Origin: Tetranychus cinnabarinus
Lineage: Eukaryota; Arthropoda; Arachnida; Trombidiformes; Tetranychidae
Direction of reading: 5' to 3'
Length of the DNA: 64,000 nucleotides
Assembly (NCBI GenBank): GCA_022266195.1
Contig: WHVY01000001.1
Span: 11,594,001 to 11,658,000 of the forward strand
Shown here: positions 39,028 through 50,510 of the stretch, piece by piece
How positions within the stretch are numbered: the stretch's first letter is position 1
How the letters are laid out: each line of letters begins with the position of its first letter
Made by a program: the position numbers and the translations under genes
Notes under the pieces: generated by a model
What the model saw: only the letters and a program-made list of their open reading frames with translations
Told to the model about the DNA's origin: nothing
Databases searched by the model: none

Positions 39028-40576
39028 AATGCAGTCCATGGTAATCCTATACGAACCAACACTTTGAGTTTACTTCCATGGTTGTTACTGAAGTAGAATT
39101 GATTGCAGTAGATTGATGATTCTTGCTAATTAAATAAAAAATCTCTTATTCAGTAATAAAATCAAATAAATTAAGCAATTGCAATCTATTGAATTTTTCG
39201 GAGCGACGAGTAGTATCATAGTCGCAATTTTAGAGCAATCACTATTAGGCGTAACGCTGAATGACCTTTAATCATTCTAACATGTTTAGTGATTAAAACT
39301 CAATCAAATATTGCTTGTACATTAATGGATTTACAGATTTACATACATTAGGCCATCAATGCTTCGTAAAGTGTAGGGAATTTGAATATTATCAACCATT
39401 TTTTGGTAATGAACCCAACCACAAGTTTAGAGACTCTAGTTTCAAAGATAAGCTTAGGGCAATCTCACATCTCGTCAGGCTGATGATGTTGAACAACGGA
39501 ATTCAAATTTTCAGTAAAAGGTTACTAAATATCAATTTATCGTGAAATGGACGTAGAAGCAATTTACTAATATATCACCAAACAGCGTATCATAAAAATA
39601 ACGAGTTGGTTGTGTATCAAATTAAAAAACTAAATGTATAATCTTCTGTCGTCCGACAATCAGCTCGTGCACAGTCAGCTAATTAATCAAAAAGTGTTCA
39701 ACTATTTCGCATCAGTTTACACCCTTTGTGTTAACGATTCTTAGACTAATGAACGCAAAACAATCTACTTCGAAGATACTGAAGATCATGATGTTGAAGA
39801 TTCGCATATGATCTTTGTTTATACTCCCGTTCCTTATATTTTTCATTATAAACACGATTAATGATTTAAATCATAAACATTAGAGCAATCAGTTGATGCC
39901 TGGCTGAGCATAGACAGTAAAGAGATTTCTGCTTTTTATTTCATTACTTAAACTTCATACTTAGAAAACCTAATTATTAGTATTTTTACAGCACCAAAAA
40001 CTCTTTTCGTCAGCTACCAATAAGAAATACCCAGGGACAGTTGTTAACCCATCACTTTAACAACAATAAATAATAATTTAGCAAGAAAATTTTCGTTATT
40101 ATAATCAGACTCATTCTGAATGTTAAAACAGATCTAAAGATCTACAATACAAGTAAGTATATGGATTATTAATAAAAAAGGCTCAATTTCTGATTTTTGG
40201 CGCTTAGATTTTCAAATATTATCATGAGTAATCAATCGACAGATTCAGTTTACATTAGTAAAAAAGTTACAATTAAATTGAAAGCATAATAATTTAATGA
40301 CGATAGTTTCTTATAAAAATAACAAAAACAATACAAAACCAAATACAAAAGACTTTTGGATTATATTGAAATGTATCATGGCATGAAAAAATATACTCAT
40401 TATGAGTGCCTTTCTTGTGAAATTAATCAAATCAATCAACTAATATTCACATTGGAATCAGTTAGATTAGCTGCATTGCGGATTAACTGTGTAAATTTCC
40501 TAGAAAAGCTGGAAATGGGGCAAATTGATCATTCAGTGGTAACCAAATTTGTCATGGTATTGATCATCCCACTGCT
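39028..40576. other. Intergenic, no feature seen
   Basis: About 1.5 kb of AT-rich DNA between UGT C and the secreted-protein gene. Open frames at 39315 and 40356 are short; the latter is the antisense of the secreted-protein gene end. Confidence 0.5.
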
Positions 40577-42061
40577 TCATATTATTGACATCCTTGTGCT
40601 TGCTGTACTATCTTTATCGAAAAATACAGAATCTTTTCCTCTTTGCTCTTTATCTTCACTTCGTGATCCTTTATCAATATGTTTACCAGCCCATGAATCT
40701 GTTTCTGCATGTGAATTTTTCTTTCCTCCGCCATAAGCTTCTTTTCCTTCATTAGACTTTAATTCAGAATTGTATTCTTGATTGAATAATCCTTTCGAAT
40801 GGTTCTGATCATTATGCCCAGCATTTTCCCAACCATGGCCTGAACCACGCTCCTTTTCCCAGGACCATTTCTTTTCGTACATTCGTCCCTTGTTTTTATT
40901 ATACTCTTCAACCAGCTTTTCATTTTCATGTTCACCAGATTCCGATCCTTTTTTCCACTTCTCCTTGAAATCTCGGTTATCATGACCTAATGATTTCCTG
41001 GTAAATGATGATAAAAAAGTAAGATATTTGTGAGTTTGAAAATTGAGTATCTTGGGTTTGAGTTATCAAGTTTCATATAAACTATGAAAGCTTTGGTTAA
41101 CTCTTGATATCATCTTGCCAATCAATAATCCATCAAATTATCATGTATTACTTTGCATCCATGGATTGGCAATCAAACCAACAGGAAGTGTGGACTTGAA
41201 AATTTCATTTCAATTTGTCATTGTAAAGCTGATCAACTTGACGGGTTAAATTAAGAATACTTGATTGATGGTTGAAAAACTGAAAGGTAAACTCATTGTT
41301 TGAATTAATAAACCTAATAAAAAAACATTCAATGCAAGCTCAACATTATTCAAAATAGGCTGCGTCAATGAATCACGTTGAAAAACATTCTGAATGGCTG
41401 TCAATGTTGTTGTTCATTGGAAATACTATCAATACGATAAACTATGAACATGTAAACATGACTGAATAAAAACACTGAGACATTGAAATCTAGATGAGAA
41501 GGAAACTTTCATGAGAAAGGGATTCAATTAATGATTGAGAGTTACAAAGTAAAACCTCAAAGCTTTCAACAAGCTGATATCGGGTAATAAAAGAGCAATA
41601 ATGAACTATAATTGTTATATTGCTGATCACTGATTAGATACTCACTTGTGTGAACCATTCTGGTAAGAACTTTGACCTTTGTTACTTCGTTCTTTATCTG
41701 ATTCCTCTTCTCCTCCATGTTTAAACCATTTAGAGTCATCATCTTGTTTCCATCCAAACGATTGTTGTTTACCTTTTGCAGATTTGCCTGAAGCTTGTTC
41801 AGAAGATGATTTCAGGGATTCAGTGAAAACAGGGCGACTCATTAGATAAGGGAAAACATTGGAACCTTCCGATTGATGTGGTGTCACTCCATCGACAACA
41901 GGTGAGGGATGACCAAGAGGAAAAGGTTGTATTTCACTTTGTGCCAAATCAGCTGATAACGAGGATGATCCTTGTAACTGTGTTATACCGTTGGTTTCAT
42001 TTAATCCGTTTGTTAAATTGAGAAGTACACTGAGAAAATGAATAATCGGGAAAACGGTCAT
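40577..42061 (-). CDS. Secreted low-complexity charged protein (two exons, 278 aa)
   Basis: Exon 1 (42061-41646) starts at an ATG that opens a signal-peptide-like MTVFPIIHFLSVLLNLTNG and ends at a GTGAGT donor. Exon 2 (40997-40577) follows TCATTTACCAG. The joined frame reads GSHKKSLGHDNRDF across the junction and ends at TGA. The mature part is rich in Lys, Glu, Gly, Ser, Asn, His and Trp, with loosely repeated W-x-K and G-H-x-N patterns such as SGHGWENAGHNDQNHSKG. This resembles arthropod secreted cuticle or silk-associated proteins with HG-rich repeats. No catalytic domain is present and function is unknown. An upstream non-coding exon may exist. Confidence 0.6.
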
Positions 42062-44138
42062 TCCTAGAATTAAATTGTCTTCGGTAAATTGCAAGAGTCT
42101 AAAGACGGATAAGTTACAAGACAAAAACACTCAACACACCAACATGTAAACAGTTATTGCTTATGGTTTAACATTTTGAGTCAACTTTACTTTACCCTAT
42201 TACTGTTCATGTAGCAGTTAAAGTGGGCTGGTTGAAACTCATTGATCCATCCAAATTGGTGCTAAACCACATTTTGGTGACACTTATTAAACATTAGTTG
42301 AACAGAAAAAACAATTTCAACAATTTCTCTGATTGCTGCTTTCTTTGATCCACAACAATTAACCTCATTAAGCCAAAAAGCCAGCCAAGAACTTGAGAAT
42401 CAAAGTAAAATTGAAAGCAACCAGAAAGGTTATCATTTTTGTTGATAATTAATATTCAAAATTGTCTCATAAGTGTCACTTACAAAAGATTCATAATAAT
42501 GGGTTAATCATTACCATTGAAATTACTCTGACCGGATCGGACAATCAGTCAAGTTGATCATAGTGACATACAAATGAGACAAATGCTCAATAACCAACCG
42601 GTATAATATTCAATTAAAAGTGCCACAATTCAGGCCAATATTAAGACCTAAACTATTGGAACCCTAAATTAATTAGCTCTGATGGAAATGTTGATAATCT
42701 TCTAATTGGGATGACTTTTTTTCACGGACTCAATAAAGGCTGTAATAGTCAAATTACGGGTTGACTTATCCACTTTATGATATGGGTCGGAATGTAATAC
42801 ATTTTTCCTCGTCATTTCCGTGAGCAATTAACTTAATTGTTAGCTGTAAGTGTTAACAGAATCAGTTAAACTGTTTGATTTGACTATTTGTTGACTGGTT
42901 AAAATTAAATAAAGCAACAAATTGGACTAAAGGCCAATAACTTGTTGACACTGTGTACAATCAATCTTTCAACAATTACCAACAGTCTACCAAAAGTAAT
43001 ATTTAGTAAGTAATACGTTCGATGATCACTATTAATCAAAATACAAATTGTGCTATCGTTAGATATTTATTCATTGTGTACCTTAATTGAAGGTGAATCT
43101 ACAATCATATTACACGTTGAAGGATAAAATGGTTGATAACAATTTTTACAGACTTTATTTTGGAGCAACTTAATGTTTCAGATATTCACTCATTACTCGT
43201 TACTATTAGACATACTGATTAGGATTGGTTAACTTGATAAATACTCCAATATTGATTGTGTTTACAGGCTTAAGCTATAAATTATTTCCAATAAATGATA
43301 GTGAAAATCATAATAAATCACCAGGGAAAATTACCTTGAAAATCTTGACTCATTTAGTGTTAATTTCTCGATCAAATGAAATCCTCTCATTATCGATATT
43401 GGTTAGGAAAATTGTGATTAAACTACAAGATTGTTACACCTAAAATTACTGAGAAGTACCGATTGCTATTGATTGATGTCAACTTGACACAAAACACCCA
43501 GAAGTAGCAAACGGCAAAATATACTTCAATTTTTGCCTCTATTTGTCTATCATTGGGTTAATCTGGTTGCAGCAATAGGAGTTTCATTGGAAAAACTGGT
43601 GATCCAGAAATGAATCGACATTCATGAACTGAGTATCAACTCTTAACCGAAGGTCAGAGCTTTTGTATTTCTTTATCAATTAATCAGAGTCTGGTTAAAT
43701 TGAGATGGATCTAGAAGAAGCTATATTGCTGTATTTACTTTGCATTGGGATAAACAAAAGGAAAGGTTGACGCAAAAGTTTAAAAATTAACAAAGGAGTG
43801 GCAAACAGAAAGAGATGTGAGATAATAATAAACTATTCTGTTTTGATGTAAATCATTATTGTGATAACATTGAAAGGGAAACTTCTAATAGATGGTTGAT
43901 TAGTTTTGTATTAATCATTTCACCTTTTTACACATCAATTTTATCAACATTTAATCATTTCAATAAATCTCTCCTTCAATCTTACAATCTTACATTGGTT
44001 TTGATTTGTGCATAAAACGTCATACAATCTCACTTTCACAATAAAACCACCTTTTGATTTTTTTGTTTTCATTCATTTTCATTCGTTCCTCTGTTTGCAA
44101 CATTTGTCTCTCATTTTTTTGCGACATTAACTTAAACC
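42062..44138. other. Intergenic, no feature seen
   Basis: 2 kb of AT-rich sequence holding the promoters of the divergent secreted-protein and DM9 genes. No gene or repeat array is supported. Confidence 0.5.
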
Positions 44139-44706
44139 ATGTCAGAATTTTATTATAATCGTAAGTTGATCAAAAACATAGTACTCCTTGTATCATCTTA
44201 TCACAATTCTTAATTCATGTGTTTGTTTTATAAATTATACAGGACACCAAGGACCTAAAGCTCATTGGATTGATGCTGAAGGAGGTTTCGTGCCATATGG
44301 AGAAGCTGTAGTTGGTGGAATGGACATCAGTGGGGAAACCCTTTACGTTGGCCGAGCCCTTCAGGATGGTGAATGTATTCCTGGTAAAATTGTTCCTTCA
44401 CATGGTGTATGTTATGTTGCCTATGCTGGTCGAGAACACCCTCATCGAGTCTACCAAGTTCTTCGTGGTCACGGTCTTGAATTTTGCTGGGTACCATCTT
44501 CCGAAGGTATGACTCCAACTGGTGCTATTGAAGGAGGTAAAACTAGTGACGGAGAAAGTCTCTTCATTGGCCGCACTTTCCATCAAGGATCTCATGTTAT
44601 CGGTAAAATTCATCCTAGTCATGGTCGATTGTACATTCCATTCGGAGGAGATGAGCATTCCTTCTCTGACTATGAAGTGCTCTGTATGAAGACAGTTTCT
44701 TTGTAA
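44139..44706 (+). CDS. DM9-repeat protein (161 aa)
   Basis: Exon 1 (44139-44160) encodes MSEFYYN and ends at GTAAGT. Exon 2 (44243-44706) follows TTATACAG. The spliced protein holds two DM9 repeats of about 70 residues: HWIDAEGGFVPYGEAVVGG...GKIVPSHGVCYVAY, and FCWVPSS...GAIEGGK...GKIHPSHGRLYIPFGG. DM9 proteins occur across arthropods and molluscs; some bind mannose-type glycans and respond to infection (the mosquito PRS1 and oyster lectin families). There is no signal peptide, so a cytosolic or unconventionally released lectin is expected. A complete gene with no defects. Confidence 0.92.
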
Positions 44707-45478
44707 GCCTACCAAAACAGCCAGCTAGTGATCAAAGTTTCGGGAAAGCTGCTAAATAGCGATTGTGCCACTTTTGCGTATTTTTGCTCAATAAGAGCTC
44801 AAATGAAACATGAAGCAAAATTGAATTACTTTTTGTAAATCTTTATATCCACTAAGTTGATGAATAAAGATTAATTTATAATTTACAGAAATTTCAACTC
44901 TAGGTTTTTTGTCGTCAAAAAGTCTATCTAATAGGATAGGATGGACCATGATAAATGCCAGTTTGAATAAATTGAAACTGATTTTATAATCTTTTGCTCA
45001 GCTCAAGTGGTTACTGAATTGTAATACTGAGCGTAACTAAAGCATAATCTACAAGCAACATACAAGCTACAAGCAACAATCTACATACAAGCGTGTCTAG
45101 TTTTTTGTTGATACCAGTTGAAGTGAAACTTAATTGTTAAGATTCTCTAATTAATTATCAAAATACAATTGATTAAATTGAGTGTCATTACTAATAAAAG
45201 CCGATTATGTTTGCGTTTTAACCTTGTGCTGGATTTGGTTTTCATTTCTTCATGTTTTTAATTGATTATTATTACTTTATTTTTGGCAGGGAAAAATCGC
45301 TGAAAAGGACAAAAGTGAAATCATTTGAATTATGAGCATTATCATGCTTTAAGCATTCAATGAATATTTGAATCATTCTATGAAGAAGTATATTTTTGAA
45401 AATCAAAAACCAAATTTATTTTTGATAACTCTAGTAGTTCAACAAACTATTTGTATCTATTAACAGAAAGCTATTATT
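44707..45478. other. Intergenic, no feature seen
   Basis: Between convergent DM9 and NDUFA5 genes. It contains polyadenylation-type AATAAA-like sequence after the DM9 stop and a CTACAAGCAACA-type short repeat near 45050-45085. Confidence 0.5.
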
Positions 45479-46008
45479 TTATGCAACCGGCCACTTCCAT
45501 TGATTTTCTGGTGCTCCTTTGACTAAAGGTTCCCAAACCTTGTATTTTGCCATCGCTCTAGCACACTTCAACTCGTCCTCTGCATGCCAAATTAGTTCTT
45601 CAACTTGATATTTGTATTTTCGTTCCATTCTAGTTACATCAGCATCCTCTTCCAGATATGCTAATCGTTCAGTTAACAATTTTTCAGTATGCCTTCTATA
45701 GTTGGATTCCTTTGGCATTGATTGTAAAACATTCAAAGTTCTTCTGTAAATCATCGACAAAGCCTAAAAGCAAACAAATTTTGCATTAAATACAACACAA
45801 ATTTTAACGAAGTGAAATCATGAATGATACTCTACTAAAAAATTAGGCTACATTACTGTTAGGCAAAACAATGAGACTTACCTCACGAGGCTTATCGGCC
45901 AGAGCTAATCCAGCTAACTTTGTTGTTGTCTATTGAAGGAAATAAAAATACTCAATATCAACATGCATTAAACTTAATTAATTGACTTACCTTTAAAACT
46001 CCAGACAT
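45479..46008 (-). CDS. NDUFA5: NADH dehydrogenase 1 alpha subcomplex subunit 5
   Basis: A supernumerary subunit of the peripheral arm of mitochondrial complex I. There are three exons on the minus strand: 46008-45991 (MSGVLK), 45929-45882 (TTTKLAGLALADKPRE) and 45763-45479, all with GT-AG borders. They give 116 residues, the same length as the human protein. The family blocks TTKLAGLAL, Y-R-x-H-T-E-K-L and a C-terminal WEPLVKGAPENQWKWP are all present. It is a single-copy housekeeping gene with no sign of damage. Confidence 0.95.
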
Positions 46009-46995
46009 TTTAATTGATTTGAATTAAAAAAACAATGTCCTTCAGAATAACAACAAAATCTTGATGAAAACCTGTATCCAAAACAAATATCAGATACAAG
46101 ATCCAAATATCAATATCAATACCTGTTTTTCGGTAAAAATCATCGTTTAAATTTACAATTTGTACAATTTGTAATTAATTTATGATTAAATTCAATAATT
46201 ACCGATAAAAGTAGAATTTATTGAAGAAATAATTGATGTAAAATAAATAAGTTGAAAATTAGTTGCTTAAGCTCTTTTGTTACAAGTAAGTTTAAGAGAT
46301 TTATCTACATGTACAATGAATGATCGAGTTTTGTTTTTTGTTTACAAAGTTTGTATTACAATTTGTAATACAAACTAATAATTTACAAACTATCAAAATC
46401 TTGAAGATAAAAATTCCAGTAAAATTGATCAATCTGATCATTTGTAAATCGTCACTTTCAGATTCTGAAATCTCAACTAGGTTGAGAAAGGTTATTAATG
46501 GTTATAATCAATTAAATATCTCTTTCCGACAAAGTTAAATGATTTTTCACTTCACGCGTTCACAATCGTAAGATATCAACTTCATTTATGTCGAAAAATT
46601 TTTGCTGGGACTATGGAATGGACCAAAGATAATCTTCACACGATAATTTTAAATTAACCCGAACATTTGAATCAATTGATGGAAGAGTATTAGAAGTAGA
46701 ACCACCTTAAAATTTTATAACTTAATAGATCGTTAAATTGATCTAATATTTAAAAAATATTTACAATGTATGTTATTTATAATCCATGTCAATGTATTAT
46801 CGTATCAGTTGATAATCCATCTGTTAATTTTCAAAATTCATTGAAACTTTCCAGCTTTTCTGAATTACACGACTGATTATCTTCATGAAGATTACGACTT
46901 TAACAGGCTCATCGATACGATAATACAATATTGTGTATGATTAAGTTAAAGAATAGATTTTACATTTCAGCCTTTCCCATAAATTACTACCAAGA
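46009..46995. other. Intergenic, no feature seen
   Basis: About 1 kb upstream of NDUFA5 and downstream of SPRING1, AT-rich, with no supported gene. The frame at 46320-46538 has no recognisable features. Confidence 0.5.
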
Positions 46996-47825
46996 TTATT
47001 CCACTACAACGTTTTCATCCGCATTCTCCTCTTTCTTTGAATTTGCTACTGATTTGCCTTCTCCATAACAATGTTTTGCTCTTGGATCTCGATAAGAATT
47101 TTCATGTTGAACAGATTGTGAAGAGGTCCTGCATTTGGTAAGGCAAAATTCAAAGTGATCAGTAATGGAAGCAAAAAGAACTCCAACACTTGGACTACCA
47201 CCATTCGCAATTATCTTTTGGAGAAGAGGTTTCTTATCTGGTTCCATACAGCAAGAAATGCAGTATTCAAAAATTGCACAGCAGCCACTGGAATTACAGG
47301 TTTCACAAGAATAACGTTTAGTTGTTGGATTTGATGTTGGACAGCATCCACCAGACGTTAAATCATGCCGAGCACAAATATATCCTTTATCATCGGCAAT
47401 CAAAACTTTACCTTGCACTGAATTACGACACGTTTCAGTTTTCTTAACATTAAGATTGGTCGATTCAGTCATTTGAGATTCGTCTGAAAAAAATCAATGA
47501 TTTAAGATCATGTTTAAATACAATGTGACTTAAAGTCAAAATACTCACCCCTGTGAATATCAATTTCATTTATAAAATTAATATTAGGAGCCGATTGCGT
47601 CCCCGATCCGTCATTTATTTCAACTTTGTACATATTTCTCCGAAAAGATATTAAGCGTGACTTGACTCTGTCAATATCCACCAACGCATCGTCCGAGTCT
47701 TCATCGAAGTGCATTCGATTAACAGGTTTCCGCAAAAGCATAACCATAGAATAAGTAAATGATGATAAAAGTATAAAAAAGAGGACACTTTTTCTTCGTA
47801 ATAGCCTCAACATTGGTTTGATCAT
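46996..47825 (-). CDS. SPRING1: SREBP-regulating gene protein (SPRING/C12orf49)
   Basis: A Golgi membrane protein that activates site-1 protease and so supports SREBP lipid signalling. Exon 1 (47825-47549) encodes a short basic tail and one transmembrane helix (SVLFFILLSSFTYSMVML). Exon 2 (47483-46996) follows TTTTTTTCAG. Together they give 254 residues. The luminal cysteine-rich domain is strongly conserved: TCRNSVQGKVLIADDKGYIC, a GGCCP block, GCCAIFEYCISCC, and CLTKCRTSSQSVQHENSYRD. The acidic C-terminal tail is longer than in vertebrates. The gene is divergent from the TMEM14 gene at 48898. Confidence 0.95.
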
Positions 47826-48897
47826 GCCGGGGATGCCAAATAATAAAATAATTGATCAATTCATCCAATCCAATTGATCAAGTTGACCAAATAGATTTGA
47901 ACAAGTCCATAAATTTACACATTTCTTCATAGATTTGGTTTTAACTGAACTTCAAGATTTATGATGATGAATCCAATAGCTTTCATGAAATTGATAAGTA
48001 GCAGGAAGCCTAGCGAAATAGACAAGTTAACTGTATAAGTTTGATAAGAAAATAATGAGATTCTTAACTTGATCACTTAAATAATTAATCAGTAGGATCA
48101 ATAACAAAAACAATACAAACCAGTAAGCAGCAAAATGGAAGCCGTATGTTGTTGATTTATGATTTAGGAGTCAAAAATATGGATAGATAATAACTTGATG
48201 CGTTAAGGAGTTCTCTAAACGACATGATAAAACTTTGGAAACAAAGATAATTTCAAACAAATTCAGTCAATTTAAAATTTTATTCACCAATCAATTAGGA
48301 ATAAATCCTATTAATCAGCTGAGCTTACATGCCTCCGCTTGTTTTTTGGTCGCCTTTTATTTAACCGCGCTTTTCAAACATTCTAACAAATTGTAAGTAA
48401 AATTGTGAACTTTATTGTAATAATTAATGTTTATTTGTTGTAATTTTTGTATTTTTCAATTTAAGTAAATTACTTTCGATAACATGTTTCAAAAATTTGG
48501 GAATATCCTTCAATTTTGCATTATTTTCCTAATTTTGAAAGTCAGAAAATCATGACTTTCAGATTTTTTAAAGCTAAACCGTTTCAAAAACTATAATTAA
48601 ATAAATCAATGGTATGATGAACCTGCAAATGATTCAATTCCTCATATTTCTGCAGTTTGAATCATCAAATGTAATCATTAATCGTAATGAAATGTTTAAA
48701 ACTTTTCCTGATTATAACCAACATTTAAATGTGCCGCTCTGAATTCATTCTTCATTTTGAGTTTCTTTGTCTATGTTTTGTCCGTTGTTGAATTAAACTT
48801 GCTCTATCAACTTATCATGATTATTCAATGTGTCTAATCTTATGAATATTTTCTTTGCTATTTTATTTACTCGAAGTTTTGAATTGTCAATTTTTAA
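47826..48897. other. Shared upstream region of SPRING1 and TMEM14 genes
   Basis: A 1.1-kb divergent promoter region with no coding evidence. Confidence 0.5.
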
Positions 48898-49571
48898 ATG
48901 TTTTTAAAATCAACAAACCTTATAATTCTATTAAGTATCATCTTCGTCACTGCAATGGCTGATGAAGTAAATGACGATGCTCAACAAAAAAATTCAGGGG
49001 CCAACACATCTGTTGCTGATAACAAAATAAATCGCTTGTTTGGTTTAACAGTACCATTTGACGTTCTTTCTGTATTACTCGGTTTCATTGTGATTTCTGG
49101 TGGCTTAGTTGGATATTTGAAAGCCGGATCAATACCATCCCTTGTCGCTGGACTTGTGTTCGGAATACTCATCTTTATCGGTTCCTACTTTTCTTCTCGT
49201 GATGCAACCAATGTTTACCCACTTCTCGGTAAGAATTCAAAAAATGGGTAAATTTATGAAACTTACTCTTGTTTGTGATGAAAATTTTATTAAGTTCTTG
49301 CTAATAATTCTTTGATCACTTACAAGATTACAGTTTGTAAATTCTTTCTATTTTCTCAAAAAAATCTAACAAACTATAATTTTGATCCCTAATAATAATG
49401 ACTAAAATTTTTCATTCTTTATTTGCAGTTACTTGTGTAATTCTATTTGGATTGATGGCCTGGAGATTCTTGAAAAGCTACAAATTCATGCCTGCTGGTT
49501 TAGTTGCTTCATTATCTGGAATCATGATTCTCCGCTACATATATATTTTAGTGTTAAATCGTTCGACATGA
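48898..49571 (+). CDS. TMEM14-family membrane protein (two exons, 157 aa)
   Basis: Exon 1 (48898-49228) ends at GTAAG and exon 2 (49429-49571) follows TTTGCAG. The core matches the TMEM14/UPF0136 family of four-helix mitochondrial inner-membrane proteins: GGLVGYLKAGSIPSLVAGLV in the second helix and W-R-F-x-K-S-Y-K-F-M-P-A-G-L in the last loop. Vertebrate TMEM14C supports porphyrin import for haem synthesis. This copy has an extra 50 residues at the N terminus that start with a hydrophobic signal-like segment and a polar Asn/Gln/Asp stretch, so its membrane target may differ. Confidence 0.88.
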
Positions 49572-50510
49572 TATTTTCTCCGGTAAAATAATTAAGTTCA
49601 AATCTTTATGGAATGATTAAGAGCAATACAGAACAAACAGTTTACTTTATCGATATTCTTAGAAATGGTTTTCTCAGTTCCTTAGAAAGTTAACTTCATT
49701 GTGACAAACTTGTATTTTATTTCATCTCATTCATACATGATATTTAGAATGAATATTTACATCTTTATTTTATCTCTCAAGTTTTTAAAATTTGGTTTGG
49801 TTAATATGGCTTCAATGGCGATTCATTAATTTGAAGATGTGACTATTATTACATCTAATTTCATTAAGAAACAGCCTTACTATTTTTGAATTTCCTGAAA
49901 ATACATTTATCATTGTTTCAATATCAATCTTCTTCTCATGTTTATCAAATTACTGACACCAATTATTACTCTAAATTTTGAAAATTTCACCTTAACAAAA
50001 TCCATTTCAATTTTGAATCTCATTTATAAATGTACAAATAAACAACAAAGTTTGTAATAATTATTTGTATAAGGTTTGTTTAAATCATTAAATTGTCTGT
50101 TTGTACAATATTTTTCACTCGTATCTCAATTCACAAAAAAACTGTTGCGTGAAACATTCGCTCACACTATACAGACTCCGCCGAATCTAAACAAATTAAT
50201 ATGATTTGCTTGACCTTTCCTATTAGATTCAAGGTTACTGTTATAAATATTAAAAGCAGTTTATTAATTTAATATTTACTACGAATCATATCAAGTGTGA
50301 CTGCGCTAATATTCGTACAGTTGCCAATGCATTGTTTTGTTAACAGTCAAAATGCAATTAGTATTCATTCCCTGTAACTTTGTGTTACACAATTTGCTTA
50401 TTAAACTTGTTTGTTATTCGGTTTCATATGTTTGTTGTCAATTTTATTAGAGGAGTTTTTATGTAAAAATCTATCTTTTCTTTGATGTTTGTTCATTTAA
50501 ATGGATAACC
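49572..50510. other. Intergenic, no feature seen
   Basis: About 0.9 kb of AT-rich sequence between the TMEM14-family gene and RabGAP copy 1. The last 25 bp before the ATG match the same region of copy 2. Confidence 0.5.
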
